Shown here: in pieces, positions 1 through 12,010 of the stretch
Numbering within the stretch: position 1 is the stretch's first letter
Layout of the letters: each line of letters opens with the position of its first letter
Source of the DNA: Oegoconia quadripuncta
Lineage: Eukaryota > Arthropoda > Insecta > Lepidoptera > Autostichidae
Length of the DNA: 64,000 bases
Assembly (NCBI GenBank): GCA_949316235.1
Contig: OX438745.1
Location: 9,553,001-9,617,000, forward strand
Reading direction: 5' to 3'
The notes under the pieces: generated by a model
What the model was told of the DNA's origin: nothing
The model's input: the letters and a program-made list of their open reading frames with translations, nothing else
The model's database searches: none
Position numbers and translations under genes: made by a program

Positions 1-644
1 AAGGGACATTTACCTCAATCCCATCACTCAGCATCCATAACTGGCCACTAAAGTGCACAGATTAGTAATAATTAAAAAAACAACTTGACCAAAAAGTTTT
101 GTTTACGTTCGAAATCCAAATAGGTTACGTAAAGAGGTCAAACCAGAAACGTCAAACTATAAATAAAGCCGTCTACGCATGCGCCGCGCAAGCGGTCGGC
201 TAACTTACTAAGTTGAAGTTATCTCGGGTATGGCCTGTGAGTAGGACGAAGAGAGAGGTACGAAGTCTCTTTCACACGTTAGTCATATTGTAAGGATGTA
301 CATAGACATCGATAGAAAGAATCGATAAAGTAAATTGGATCTTATTTTATTCCAAAGTAGTTTAATAATGATTAGCCTGAAAATTTGGATGATATTTTCA
401 AGTAATTGCTTACTGTAAAAATATTAAAAATATTTCTTGCAAATCGAACATACGAACTGTGCTCTAGTTAGAGTAGGTAGAATAAGTAGGTACAGAAATA
501 CTTTTTTTATAAATCTGTACAAAATGGCTAAATAAACTGAATAATTTTTACTAATCTTTTATTCGGCTTGACCATAAATAACCTACGTCAATATATCTTC
601 TAATTGATTATCCTTTTCTAATTTAAATTCTATCCTTATTGTAC

Positions 645-855
645 AAATCATCAGCCTGATGTCCCCACCATTGGAGCAAAGCCTCTTCTCACTAGGAAAG
701 TGTGTGGGACCAAAACTTAGATTAGCTTAGCGGATTTGTGTCAGTTTAATGGCCAACTGACAGCATTTTTAAGTAGCCCCTGTATATGACTGATCTGGCT
801 TAACGACTGCCTTCAATTAAAATCAATCGAAACCGATTGCTTAACGTGTCCTCCG
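645..855 (-). mobile_element. Degraded SINE body (5S-headed SINE family)
   Basis: Reverse complement of the body seen at 3.7 and 19.3 kb: the words for TTAAGCC, GGCCATTAA, GACACAAATCC and CTAGTGAGAAGAGGC all occur in the expected order. The 5S-like head is missing. Confidence 0.5.
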
Positions 856-1889
856 AAGAATGGAAATTCTTGATGAGAGTAGTGGTCAATAAGCCTCAAT
901 TACATTGCTTAACTTCGCCAATCGAGAACGAATAGAATACGCCACAAGTATTTCACGTTTTAGTTCAGAAAGAAATAAATAGGCAAGTCTACAAGTAAGA
1001 CCGACATAATATCGATGTCGATATGCAAACAGTTGACAACCCTACTGTATCTTGTGCCAAACTATGTTCAAGAGCAAGGTGAAGATCTGGGTCTTTGACC
1101 GCGTGCGTCGGACGCTGACAAAACGCCTGGTTCAACAATCCCTAGAGATTATTCTAATCGAAGTTTAGCTTGTCTTTCGTGTTAATCCAAGATATGATTT
1201 GTAATATTTTATCTACGTAATATTATAAGCCAAAACTTGTTGCGTTAGTAAATAGGAAATATTTGGTAAAGAAAGTTTAAATATGTGATCGAGATATTTT
1301 TGAAGAAATATTAAGCTAATAAGTGCTATAACGTTAAACCCTATGGCACTGCTCTGTGTAACTGCTCCTCAAATTTTATATCTAAATTTACTTAAAAAAT
1401 ACTTTTAGTTTCCAAGAACAGTTGAACCAAATGTTCATAAACGTTTTAAACCTTTTAACATTGTAATCATAAAGTATCTAAAAAACATGGAAATATCCAA
1501 ATTTTGATACTTATAGGCAACAGGTGTAATTACTTTCTATAAATATTTATATAATTTAAATTTATATTATAAATTATTGAGATCCGTTGCATAGTTTAGA
1601 ACAACTCTAAGAGCACAAACAGACCGATACGGATAGCGACTTTGTTTAATACTAATTACAGACAAGAGATTCACTAGTGGATTATTCTTGGCTAGTGAGA
1701 CGGGATAAAAATGCTCACAGAAGCCGGTGTCTTTGCGCAGAATATTTTTAATCGCTCGTAATATCATATAATTGTGTTCTAATGCTATCATCAAAAATTT
1801 ATGTAAATTATTTTTATGCAATAGTGACTATTTAATTGTGTAGATTGTAATATTGTGCTCTCGATGTTTATTTTAATGTACCGTAGAGC

Positions 1890-2184
1890 AGATTTTTTTT
1901 ATGCACTACGGGTTAATATAAATACCTGATCTTAATACCCGGAAAAAATATTTGGGGGCACTGGCTATCTTATCTGTGACAACCGGAATACAACAATGCT
2001 ACTAACATTGCTGCTTGGCGGCAGATTTAGATAAGATGGTGGTGGCTAGCCAGGCGGACATTTAAAATGCCCTACCACCAACCAAACCGAGTACTTAAAC
2101 ATGCACCCCGCGATGTATGGGGTTCGAACCCGCGACCTCCGTTTCATGAACCCAATGTTGTTTACATTGAGCCACGGAGGCGGT
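1890..2184 (-). mobile_element. tRNA-like SINE, family 1
   Basis: Minus-strand head GTGGCTCAATGTAAACAACA (A-box-like) and GGTTCGAACCCC (B box), followed by a body with the words CTACCACCA, GATAAGATAGC and GGTTTCCGGG-like sequence. Copies of the same element sit at 10.1, 24.7, 26.0, 26.3, 46.7, 58.0 and 60.7 kb. Confidence 0.8.
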
Positions 2185-2859
2185 CAGATATTAGATAGGA
2201 GATATTTGTATTCATATATTTTACCGGTGGCAGATAACAATAGGAATTTTATTCTACTTTCATGTATGGCTCGTAAGACTAATAAAAAGATAATAATGTC
2301 ACTTCCCAAGTACCGCTGTTACTTTAGCTGAAAGAATCCTCTCTTTCATCTTCTTAGTAAGTTGAGGGTAGAAATATCAAATCTTGGATGACTAAAACGC
2401 GAACACGCACACGCCATTGTCTGCGGCAGCGTAGAGATCCTGCAGTGTACAGGTGTCGGGACAGGCAGGGTAGCTGATATATAGATAGAACATGCCGCAT
2501 AGTTCCACCGCTCAAGCACCGGTTGTCCTCCGTATAGCACCACTTCGACATGTTCTCTCTTTATCTACCGACCACGGGAACACAGTCTATTGGGTGACTT
2601 CCATTCGGGACACTCTAGATCTTGACGTGGTGGAAGCTTCTCTGCAGGTGGAATAAAGTCAGCTCTTCCTGCAGTTGGACACAAAATTTGGGGCCAGTGA
2701 GGCAATACGAACGGAAAGTCTGTTCTTGCTTTATAAACCGCTACACACCAATTACTCGTTATAGAGGGGTGTAGTCGGTTTTTCTATTGATGCAGTTTTT
2801 CATAAGAGGTAATCACTTGACAGGAGTTAGGTAGTTTGCGACAGCATTTCTACCATATA

Positions 2860-3259
2860 TTACCTATGAAATTGGAGTTTTTTTTCTTCGTTAATCATAT
2901 GTACCAATTCCTGCGATTTTCAAAGCTATATCCAAATTTGTTTTTTATTTGGAAAATGGAACAATATTTGAAGGTTTCACATGAAATATTTTTTAATTTC
3001 TGGGCTAAATCACTAAATAAAAAAAATTAACAGAGCTCTTTTCATGTGCTTTCCATAATCATTTCTTAGATATAAAGCTTTTATAAAGCTTTTACTTTTA
3101 TAAATTAACGCTGCCTATACTTAACTTGAGGTTATTCGATAATACACACCAAGTTTGGCTAAATTTGGATTTGCCGTTTCCAAAAAAAAATCAAAAATGT
3201 TTGTATGGAGAAAACAGTCTTAATGAAATTCTTCATACAAAACGCCAATTTCATAGGTA
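2860..3259. mobile_element. Non-autonomous TIR element (MITE), copy 1
   Basis: Ends are inverted: TTACCTATGAAATTGG at 2860 and CCAATTTCATAGGTAA at 3244-3259. A second full copy, inverted, is at 51176-51561, and a remnant at 18.18-18.24 kb. No transposase reading frame. Confidence 0.75.
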
Positions 3260-3524
3260 AGGACCTAATAGGTTTGGGAAGCTGTAGTTAACTCGTCTCA
3301 AAGCCATGGTTACACCACCGGTCCCTTTCGAAAGCGACAGCCGGGCGCGCGCGCCGCTCGCGTTCGTGATACACCATTGAATTCTAAATTATTGCAATTT
3401 TTCCGCCAAATTGGTTAAGTCGAGATAGCTTAATGGTAGGTTGTTTAAGTTATTGTGACATTTTGGTGTAATAGGTATTTAATTTTGTTAAGTATACTTA
3501 ATTGAGATGCGTTTAATATAATAC

Positions 3525-3840
3525 TCTCTTGGCGCAGTTGCAATCGTTTTCGATTAGCGAAGTTAAACAATGTCTGGCTCGGTGAATCCTTGGATGGGTG
3601 ACCACTAGTGGTATTTGAATACGAGTGCCTTGGTTGATTTAAAAACTCATTGGTAGGCCTACATGGCCTGCCTGGGAATCAAACCCGGACCTCCCAAATT
3701 GAGAGACCGCTGAGCCACTGAGGCTCCCTGTTGGCTATTAATTTGACACAAATCCACCAATCTCCGGTGGATTGTGGCCGATACCCCTCTCCCAGTGAGA
3801 AGAGGCTGAGCCACATTGGGGATGTGTAAAGCTCGTCGAT
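3525..3840 (+). mobile_element. SINE with 5S rRNA-like head
   Basis: The head contains CGAAGTTAAACAATGTC and CTTGGATGGGTGACCAC, the hallmark internal sequences of 5S rRNA, but the 5' half of 5S is absent. A tRNA-like minus-strand piece (GGAATCAAACCCGG) is inserted or fused at 3660-3725, and the body ends at the CTCTCCCAGTGAGAAGAGGC word. Confidence 0.68.
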
Positions 3841-4214
3841 GTGTAAACTTTTTGCCAACTAGAGCCGTATTGACGGGCCAGTCTCAGGATTGAGATCGAG
3901 TCTCATTCTCAATAATATATTATATATTTGATACTGTTCAAATTCAGATTAGACGGAAGAAATAGAATAATCTGAAGTATCACTCTCACAGCTATAAGTT
4001 TTTCTCAGTCTTGAGATAGTTTCATTAGTACGAACCTTCTTTAATGTCTTCTTACACTTATATTTATATTTATGTGTGTATGGAAAACAAATGGTATTAA
4101 TGGTAAGACACTCTTTCTTATATTATCTCCATTAAAAAAATTACGTCATTACCCGATTATGTCAGGAAGGGTTATGAATCTCACTGTTTATGTGTGTTTG
4201 TGTGGGCAATAGTT

Positions 4215-4390
4215 TGTGTCATTCATTACCATCATCAATAACCTATGAAAAGTCCACAGCTGGACATCAGCTTCTCCCATGTGATATGCATCGCTCCATG
4301 GGAGGGTTTGCCTAATCGCCACGATGGGCAGGCGGGTTGGTGATCGCAGATTTTTTCTGGGAGCTCCGGGCCAGTGACGACGCTGCCGCC
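4215..4390. repeat. Interspersed repeat fragment
   Basis: Contains CACAGCTGGACATCAGCTTC, GCCTAATCGCCACGATGGGC and a GGCGGGTTGGTGATCGCAGA block that recurs in part at 32.9 kb and 56.8 kb. No coding potential seen. Likely a retrotransposon 3' tail. Confidence 0.45.
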
Positions 4391-4468
4391 CATAAATATA
4401 AATAAATATTTCTATGGATACTAGACAACGGATAAAGATTACATAAATATTTATATAAACATCCATGA

Positions 4469-4715
4469 TTTGGGAATTAGACGACATATTGGTGTAGTGG
4501 ATAGTGACCCTGTCAGCGAAACCAACGGTTGCGGGTTCGAATCCCGCGACGGGTAAATGTTTGTGTGATGAATATGAACATTTATTCCTGAGTCATGGGA
4601 TTTGGGAATTAGACGACCGATTGATGTAGTGGATAGTGACCCTGTCAGCGAAACCAACGGTTGCGAGTTCGAATCCCGCGACGGGTAAATGTTTGTGTGA
4701 TGAATATGAACATTA
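4469..4715 (+). mobile_element. Tandem pair of tRNA-like SINE heads
   Basis: Two nearly identical units 132 bases apart, each with GGTGTAGTGGATAGTGACCC (A-box-like; GATGTAG in the second) and GTTCGAATCCCGCGACGGGT (B box), followed by ATGTTTGTGTGATGAATATG. The second unit starts at 4601. Confidence 0.7.
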
Positions 4716-5263
4716 TATTTACCTTAGACGCATAAGGCATGATGTCAACATTTGATAGGAAGGATAGTATTTTCTTTCTCTTTGTAACAAACGACAATAG
4801 TATTTTTTACTTTCTTAGTTCCAAAGATACACAGCTGCATAATGTCGTATAAACAGTTTTCGAATTCATAACGACCCAGAAGGTCTTATTTTTACTTACA
4901 TATTTATGCATAAAAATATTGACACTCTCGATGCAATGAATGTGAACTGTGTTATTATGCTTCATAAATTATTTTACTACATATCAGCAGTTCATTTAAG
5001 TATATTTAAGTTGGTAGGTATGCCTCAAATTTTTCCCATGTCAGTCGCAACTTTAGATAGATCTTTCTGCCTCTAATATTGGTTTTAATTTAATATGTAG
5101 CGTTATTTTTCTAATGTTAAATTATGAAATCATAACGTCGAATAATAACTTGGCCTGTTATTATTACACTAATGTATTCAGTTGTGAGGTTATGTGTAAA
5201 GATAGAATTATAGAATTGTTTAAATTAAGAAGTTTATAGTCAAAATTACTTTTTTTTTTGGTT
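4716..5263. other. AT-rich stretch with no recognised feature
   Basis: No open frame, tRNA or clear repeat signature was found here. It contains only AT-rich sequence between SINE debris and a LINE tail. Confidence 0.4.
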
Positions 5264-5600
5264 TATTCAATCAATCATTTATTTGCAAGAATACATACAA
5301 TTTAAAGATATAAAATTAAGAATTCCAGTAAATGTATCCAGCCTGCAAGCAGGTGTGCAAATATTTATAAAATAACAATACAAGACAATAAAAAAAATAA
5401 CATTAATTTAAAAACTAATAATAATAATAATCTATGTAATCATTATCATTATTACAAGAGCCGCATTTCACTAACTACTAAGTTTATATATTCTCATTGA
5501 ACTCCAAATATTCCTTAAGACTATAAAAACACTTATCCAATAAAAATTTATCTAATTCTGATTTAAATCTATTACCCTGGAACAATTTTATTTATTATTA
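5264..5600 (-). mobile_element. Non-LTR retrotransposon 3' end (degraded)
   Basis: On the minus strand the right end encodes the pattern FQGNRFKSELDKFLLDKCFY, the usual tail of a CR1-like reverse transcriptase ORF, followed by an AT-rich 3' region. Confidence 0.5.
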
Positions 5601-6069
5601 TTATTTTTTGGTATAATAATCTGCAATAGTTTGAAATGTTTGATATTCAAATCTTAAAGGTAAAGGTTCAGTGCAAATGTGTGCTCCAAGCCGAGCAAAA
5701 AATTGGATTAAAAAAAAAGGTTTAGTGCTAAAATTAAAAATAAAAAACTTCGGAAAAGGTTTTAAAATAAAAGATTATGAGATTTCTTTGAGAATTTTCG
5801 GCTCTCCTGAAAACCCGTCAATTTACACATTAGACCTTATGCGTCTATGGTCAACGCCTTTTGTTCGCCATACCTAATTTACCGCAACTAGCAATTTAAA
5901 GAAATAAATAAATAATATTTTTATTTACAAGTGGTAGGTAATAATAATACGATTTGTTTTAAGTCACAAAGAAAGAACTTTGTCTAGCTCCAAGTCAATT
6001 TTTTTATTAGCTAGGTTTACTCGACAAGAATTTACTCTTAATCGCAACAAAAAAAAACAAAAGAAAGTA

Positions 6070-6141
6070 TTCCGATACCGGGAATCGAACCCGAGCCTCC
6101 TGGGTGAGAGCCAGGTATCCTAGCCACTAGACCATATCGGA
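6070..6141 (-). tRNA. tRNA-Glu (anticodon CTC)
   Basis: Minus-strand 72-nt cloverleaf: acceptor stem TCCGATA pairs exactly with TATCGGA, discriminator A at 6070; A box TGGTCTAGTGGCTAGGATA; anticodon loop in CTGGCTCTCACCCAG gives CTC; B box GGTTCGATTCCC. It matches the standard animal tRNA-Glu closely and, unlike the many tRNA-like SINE heads in this window, has a complete, paired acceptor stem and no SINE body after it. Confidence 0.93.
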
Positions 6142-6479
6142 TAATGATTATCATGGCGAATATCTTATACGCACTCCAAACTGTGTTACGAATACGAATA
6201 CATTTATCTTTTTATAAAAATATTTATTCTATTATGAAACATTATGTACTAGCGTTTATATTTTGTAGAGTATTCTGTTATGAAAAGTCGATAGTAATTA
6301 TATTGTATGGACCTTTGATCCAGCGCCATCTATTTGGTGTAGCTCCAACTACCAAGTTCGTTACTGTTCTAGAAGTTGTAATCGTCATGGTAGTTTTTGA
6401 GCGTTATATCAGATGGCGCTGTATTAAAAAAATCACTAAGCATCATTGGAAGTCCTATCTTTCCAAAATTGAAATTTTC

Positions 6480-6960
6480 TAGTTCATAGTTCCCGTCTAA
6501 TGGTAGTTTTAAATTTACTTAGAGGCACATTTTTAATGTCTATCGGAACCTTATTACAAAATCGTGTACATTGTACTTTGAATGACTTAGTGACTTTGTG
6601 TAAGCGACTGTTATAAATAGCAAGTTTATTTTTATATCGTGTAGGTACCTATATTTATACATTATGTATTTATTTTTCCTAAACAACGGTATCGTGATGC
6701 CTATTCAAGATATACAAACTCTGTTCCCTAAAATGACCCTCTTTACTAGACTACCATTTTAGAAAACTGCAAATGGTTGAGGGTTTATCCCGCACGATAT
6801 TCCATGCTAACTTTCAAGGCAAATTTATTGAAACGAATAAGCCGATTCTAATGGAACTATATAAGCGCATAGAGCACGTATACAGATCTAAAAAGTTAGT
6901 AGAGAACATCAACAGATTATTCAAATTAAATTAGAGCGATTTTAAAATTTCCACAGTAAT
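6480..6960 (-). mobile_element. Non-LTR retrotransposon fragment (RT C-terminus)
   Basis: Minus-strand frame ending at 6481 reads ...YNSRLHKVTKSF...CNKVPIDIKNVPLSKFKTTI..., the N-x-x-P-x-x-I-x-x-x-P-x-x-x-F-K tail of non-LTR reverse transcriptases. A related but more decayed copy is at 52.5-53.0 kb. Confidence 0.6.
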
Positions 6961-7154
6961 ATAAAACATGCAATATATCCTCTTAAATTCGATATTTTGT
7001 AAATGTTTTTTAATAACCTTTTAGATCTATGTATCCTGTTTATAAGTATAAAGTTTCATTAGTCTATTCATATCAAAAAAATTGGGATTGAATGTTTATT
7101 TGAAATGCCGTGTGAGATAAACCCTCTTAAATTTAAATAGCCAGCATGCTATCA

Positions 7155-7315
7155 TTCATGATCATCATATCAGCCACAGAAAGTCCACTGCTGAACATAG
7201 GCCTCCCCATAGATTTCCAGAGCTACCGGTTGGAAGCGGCCTGCATCCAGCGACTTCCCGCGACCTTCATCCGGTCGTCTGTCCACCTTGCGACGTCATC
7301 GTCTCCACTCGGACT
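7155..7315. repeat. Interspersed repeat (retrotransposon 3' tail family)
   Basis: Block with TCATCATATCAGCCACA, CATAGGCCTCCCC, TGCATCCAGCGACTTCC and GTCCACCTTGCG. Related pieces lie at 44.64-44.80, 45.58-45.70 (inverted) and 57.38-57.48 kb (inverted). Confidence 0.55.
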
Positions 7316-7689
7316 ATTTCTTCTATAAATAAATAAATTTAAATAAAAGTTTTAGACTCGTACGCAATTTATTTAATAATATTTTCTTCTTTTTTCCTCA
7401 TTAATTCTCAATATATCTACAATAGATAGATATGTATTTAAATATTAGTAAAGAAAGCACTACAATTATATTAAGTAAAAATAGATGTTTATGGGTAGTT
7501 CATATGGAGAGTTGTGTTAATATTAAGTAGTACAGTGGCACCACTCTGCCTTTCGGATCCACAGAATACCGGCGTCGTGGTTGCTCCAACCCGACACATG
7601 CTGAGTGGAGACCTTTTTGGATTTAGTATAGGTATTGTAAACTTATGTATAAAATACTCTTTATAACAGAAATCTAAATAAATACTATT

Positions 7690-7988
7690 CTTTCTTTCTT
7701 TCTATTATCAAAATCAAAATCAAAAAATGCTTTATTTTGTAGGTCCACAGGGTACACTTAAAATAGTCAGATTTTACATTTTTAAAGCTACTGCTTGTTT
7801 GAAAGGCAATTTGCCCCTGAGAAGAACAAGCAAGAAACTCGAGAGGTCGCTCTTTTAAAAAAAGGTTTTTATATTACAAAATTATTATTTTATATTATAA
7901 TATTTCATTATTAATCGTGAAATAGCCTGGTTATGCGAACGGGCTGGTTATGTCCATGATTGTTTATCATCTAAATAATCTGATATTT
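7690..7988 (-). mobile_element. LINE-type 3' end with (ATTTTG)n tail
   Basis: Minus-strand element ending in AAAGCATTTTTTGATTTTGA; body includes the CTCGAGTTTCTTGCTTGTTC word on the minus strand. Other copies: 40.40-40.67 (+), 57.13-57.31 (-), 57.73-57.83 (+) and 60.04-60.24 kb (+). Confidence 0.65.
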
Positions 7989-8328
7989 AAAGGTCTTAGC
8001 ATACGTGACGTGTTTATTCTCGTGCCGGACGGAACGCATTTAAAAACATAGCAATAAAATACACGTGGCGAGAAACACGGGCGGAACGGGACGGCAATAG
8101 AAAAAACATCGTTGTGGCATCTTCTTCATCTAATACTACGGCAACCATTGCTAGTTCTTCAAAAGTAAAATCGAACATTTTGTGCTGAAATATGGTTGCA
8201 GCACTAGCACGACTATCGTTGAACACCGTCCTGTACGTATATTTTAAAACCACTTTCACGTTAGGAACTATACCTGTCCCGTCTCCGTTCCGTCCGAGAA
8301 ATTACCCGTCACGTATGCTAAGACCTTT
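7989..8328 (-). mobile_element. TIR element (MITE), possibly transposase-derived
   Basis: Perfect terminal inverted repeat: GGTCTTAGCATACGTGACG at the left end and its complement at the right. The minus-strand interior has an 81-codon open frame including FEELAMVAVVLDEED, which might be the N-terminus of a PIF/Harbinger-like protein, but the family assignment is a guess. It interrupts the LINE tail to its left. Confidence 0.65.
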
Positions 8329-8329
8329 A

Positions 8330-9070
8330 TAATATGCTTTCTTAATAAGTTTCTGTTTTATAGTATCTTTAAATTTATTGAAAGGAAGATCTTGTATATC
8401 AACAGGAACTTTATTGACAAATTAATATCTATAATGTTGTCAATCTGGATGGATAGTTACTATAATTATAACAATGCCGGTATCGAACACTGCTTCTTAA
8501 AATACAAGAGCAATCTTAGTTTAAGGAGCAGGGCCCATTGATTGTGCTAAGTGTATTTATTATGTACCTCCTAATTCGTTAATTGACTACTTGTAACTTA
8601 ACCTAAGTTTCCAATCAGGTCGTCAAAAATACGCTGGGCTATTAATCATGTAAATTAGCCCTGTATGGTTAATTACGAAGCCGACTGCTGTTAAACTTTG
8701 AATCAAACAAGAAATATATCGGTGATAGTTTTTTATTGACTGCGTCTTATGAGGTACCTAATTCAAGTAAATAAATAAGGTAAAAGTAACAATTACGTCA
8801 CAATTAATAAATGGCTGTTTCTGACAGCTAATGTAAAATTTTTACGTATTTTTACATTCCAAAAACCATTTTATAAATTAGGATAATTAATTAATTACTA
8901 ACGAAGGGCGTTCCTGTTCGTGGAGTTTGGAGACTCCGGGAAGGGAGGAGTTAAAAATGTTGTTTCCGACTAAAAAAAGTAAATGTAAGTGCAAATGAAA
9001 ATACAAATTTACAGATTTACTTAATTTCGATTGTACCTTATTTTATTAATGAGAAAAAACAGGCAATGTT
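8330..9070. other. AT-rich stretch with no recognised feature
   Basis: No gene seen. The left part (to about 8420) looks like more decayed LINE sequence similar to the 6.5- and 52.6-kb fragments. Confidence 0.35.
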
Positions 9071-9073
9071 CAC

Positions 9074-9191
9074 TTTGAAGACGTCAAAGGGGGTAGTAAG
9101 GCACAGGGCGCAACCAATCACAGCAAGTCGCGGCGCCGGGGCAAGCGCCGGCGGCGAGCGGCTTGTGGTCGCCCTTCGGCGTCTTCAAAAA
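9074..9191. repeat. GC-rich short foldback
   Basis: Ends TTTGAAGACGTCAAAGGG and CCCTTCGGCGTCTTCAAA are inverted repeats with two mismatches. The interior is strikingly GC-rich (GGCGCCGGGGCAAGCGCCGG) in an AT-rich setting. Confidence 0.5.
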
Positions 9192-10144
9192 TACCGCGAC
9201 ACGTGTTTGTGTTGTGGCAAAGTACTTAGAGCGCGCGGCCATTAATGTCCAACTCACAAAATTTACATTTCTTGAATAAAATCTTAACCTTAATCATTTT
9301 TTGAATAAAATCTGTTAACTTTAATGTTTTAATTTTTATTTTTTTCGTAATTACGCAATACATAATTTATCTATACATACACTCTGCAACGTTTGTCAGG
9401 TTAATTTTGTTAGACCTTATATTTATTTGACGCCACACTATAGCAACAACAATATTGATAAAAAAATAAGAAAATTACTACAATATACAGGAACAGGGAG
9501 ATTCAAATAACAATAAATCCTTTTCTAAGTCCGCATATTATCCGCATAAGTACTATAGTATCGTGCACCATACCTGTTTTTCTATCTACAAATTTCCCAT
9601 AGCTGTGGGTGGTCTGGAAGAGATTTTAGTGATAAGAACGCCTAATTGTGGTCTATTATTATCATAAAAAAATATTGTAAAATATTTTGCGAAATAAAGA
9701 GTAGGTATTTGTATTGTATTGTATTATGACGGACAGCTATGGAACCCTACACTGCGCGTGCCCGACACGTGCTTGGCTGGTTTTTTATGTTGGCGATTGG
9801 AGATTACCGATTGCAAAGATAATTGTTAGTATTTCATAACTTTTTACAACATAAGCGTTGATTCAAAGCTTTCGGTAAATCGAAAGTATGCGGTTAGTAC
9901 CTTGGGGACCCTAAATTTAATTTAAAATTTGATCACGCCAACCAAAGATTATAAAAGCTTTTAGGTTGTTTCTCTTAAAAGAATTACTTAAATATCTTCA
10001 TAATATACAATATCTATCTAAAGTCTAAATGTTTTGTACTTAGATTCATTTAAACTTGTTAGGATTCACATACAGAGTTTGGCGAAATTAATCAGAATAA
10101 CCTTACTGCGGATGGGTGACCTGACTGTTCAGAAAGATATAATT

Positions 10145-10452
10145 TATGCTTTTTTTTTACCTGATATTAAGTGAATATGAGGTCGAAGGTGGAAGCGTAC
10201 TGACCTGGTAACCCCAACACATTTGGGGGACTGGCTACCTTATCTCTGACAACCGGAACACAACAATACTATTAACATTGCTACTTGGCGGCAGATTTAG
10301 CTTATCTAAATGGTGGTAGCTAGCCAGGCGGATATTTAAAATGTCCTACTACCAACCAAACCGAGTACTTAAACATGTACCCCGCTGGGGATCAAACCCG
10401 CGACCTCCGAATCCTAAACCCAATGTTGTTTACATTGAGCCACGGAAGCGGT
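10145..10452 (-). mobile_element. tRNA-like SINE, family 1
   Basis: Same element as at 1.9 kb: minus-strand head with GTGGCTCAATGTAAACAACA and B box GGTTTGATCCCC, body with the GCCGCCAAGTAGCAATGTTA word. The right end carries the tRNA-like head. Confidence 0.8.
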
Positions 10453-10673
10453 TAAAATGATGAATATGAGGCTTAATGAAAATCCAATAGTTTTCAAGAC
10501 TTTTGGACTTATTAGTCGATTGTTAAAACATAAAATTTGGTTCAACAAATCAAAATTGGTGATCACAACTGAATGGTACAAGTAGTAACTGGTACAATTA
10601 CTAAAAATATTCTGGTTAGGTTCCATGTAACTCCTATGTAAATAGTTATTTAAGACATACGACGTCGTCCACG

Positions 10674-11000
10674 TTGTGGACATATATGGACGTCCACAGG
10701 ATACATTTCGGGGAGTGTGCGTTGGAATTACATAATCTTATTCCACCGTCACCCTTCCATCTTCGGACCACTAAGCGTGGGGAGGGATTCCACCCGTATA
10801 TAGTTAATATACCGAACATTCGCACTAAGAAGTTCGATTCTTCATTCATCATCCGAACAGCCAAGGCATGGAACTCCCTTCCGGCGTCAGTCTTTCCTGA
10901 ATCCTACAACCTTGGGATCTTCAAGAGCAGAGTGAATAGGCATTTACTGAGATCGCGTGCTTCATCTCCGACCACATCGTCACTTTCCATCAGGTGAGAT
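10674..11000 (+). mobile_element. Non-LTR reverse transcriptase, C-terminal fragment
   Basis: The open frame includes LIPPSPFHLRTTKRGEGFHP and FIIRTAKAWNSLPASVFPES, then YNLGIFKSRVNRHLL, the conserved C-terminal end of an insect non-LTR retrotransposon ORF2. It is cut off at the 5' side (only about 105 residues) and followed by an AT-rich tail. A dead transposon remnant, not a host gene. Confidence 0.8.
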
Positions 11001-11177
11001 TGTGGTCAAACGCGTATCCAGTCAATCATAAAATAAAAAATAAATAAATAAATATTGTAACCATAGTTACACAGTTTTTTGTGAGATTCGAGCTTCCACA
11101 GACAAACTGTGCAAACGGTTTTGTGGGGCATTGTTTAATTATAATTATGAATTAGAAACTCTGCTTTGGAATCTCCC

Positions 11178-11395
11178 TAGGGGCATATGTTTGTATGATG
11201 AATACAGACATGTGTTCCCGAGTTATGGATGTTTTTCATTTATATATGTATTTATTTACATAAAAAATCTATTTGTGTAGTTTATCAACCATCGTATCTA
11301 TAATACAAGCCTAGTTGCTTAGTGTGGAACTAGACGGGGCTGTGTATATGTGCAAAGATATTTATTTATTATTATTATTTATTTATTTAATTAAC
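11178..11395 (+). mobile_element. tRNA-like SINE, family 2, 5' truncated
   Basis: Begins at TAGGGGCATATGTTTG and runs through GAGTTATGGATG, GTGTGGAACTAGACGG and an (ATT)n tail. The tRNA-like head is missing. Confidence 0.7.
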
Positions 11396-11699
11396 ACCAT
11401 ATAATCGTTTTAATAATAAAACTCTAATAAAAATAATAAATAATTCAAGAATGATATTCAAAATAGACAATTCCTTGTTTTGTGACCATGACATCGAAAA
11501 TAGTGAGCAAGGGTGCTGCAATTTTTTTTTGTATCGAAATTGTTCAAATATCTCGAAAACTCACATCATCAATAGTAAAATTTTTTACTTTCAAATAATT
11601 TAGATTTTTTATTATTAATTTTTCAATTTTACAATTAACATTTGAATTTATTATTGGGATTTTAAAACAATGTCTGCCACTGTTTACTAACATAGTTAA

Positions 11700-12010
11700 A
11701 AGAGCACTATCTTTCTCAATCATTATGACTAGGCATTTATTTTTGAATTTATTTATGTATTACTATAGGTTATTTATATGTATTTAGTTATTTGATTTTT
11801 TAAGTATGTAGTTTATTATTAAATGTATTTGTTTCATAAGTATCTATTATTATTGGTTCCACATTTATATTTGTTCCCTCTCCCGTGTAACGTTTGTCTT
11901 TCAGTAGGGGTTGAATGAAAGAGATCTCTTTAGAGATAAGCTCACCTTTGTACACATTTTCTAACTGTAATTTGTTTGTATTTCTCGTGCAATAAAGAAT
12001 AGTTTAGGTA
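11700..12010 (+). mobile_element. LINE-type 3' untranslated end
   Basis: Contains GAGATCTCTTTAGAGATAAG and TCGTGCAATAAAG. Related minus-strand copies occur at 63.30-63.43 and 63.48-63.64 kb. Confidence 0.5.

Noticed and set aside
3534..3640. 5S rRNA gene
   Set aside because: Only the internal/3' half of 5S is present, with mismatches and no terminator. It continues into a SINE body.
6144..6482. 112-codon open frame beside the tRNA
   Set aside because: Contains an AGCGCCATCT/AGATGGCGCT inverted pair of repeat origin and overlaps LINE sequence. No family recognised.
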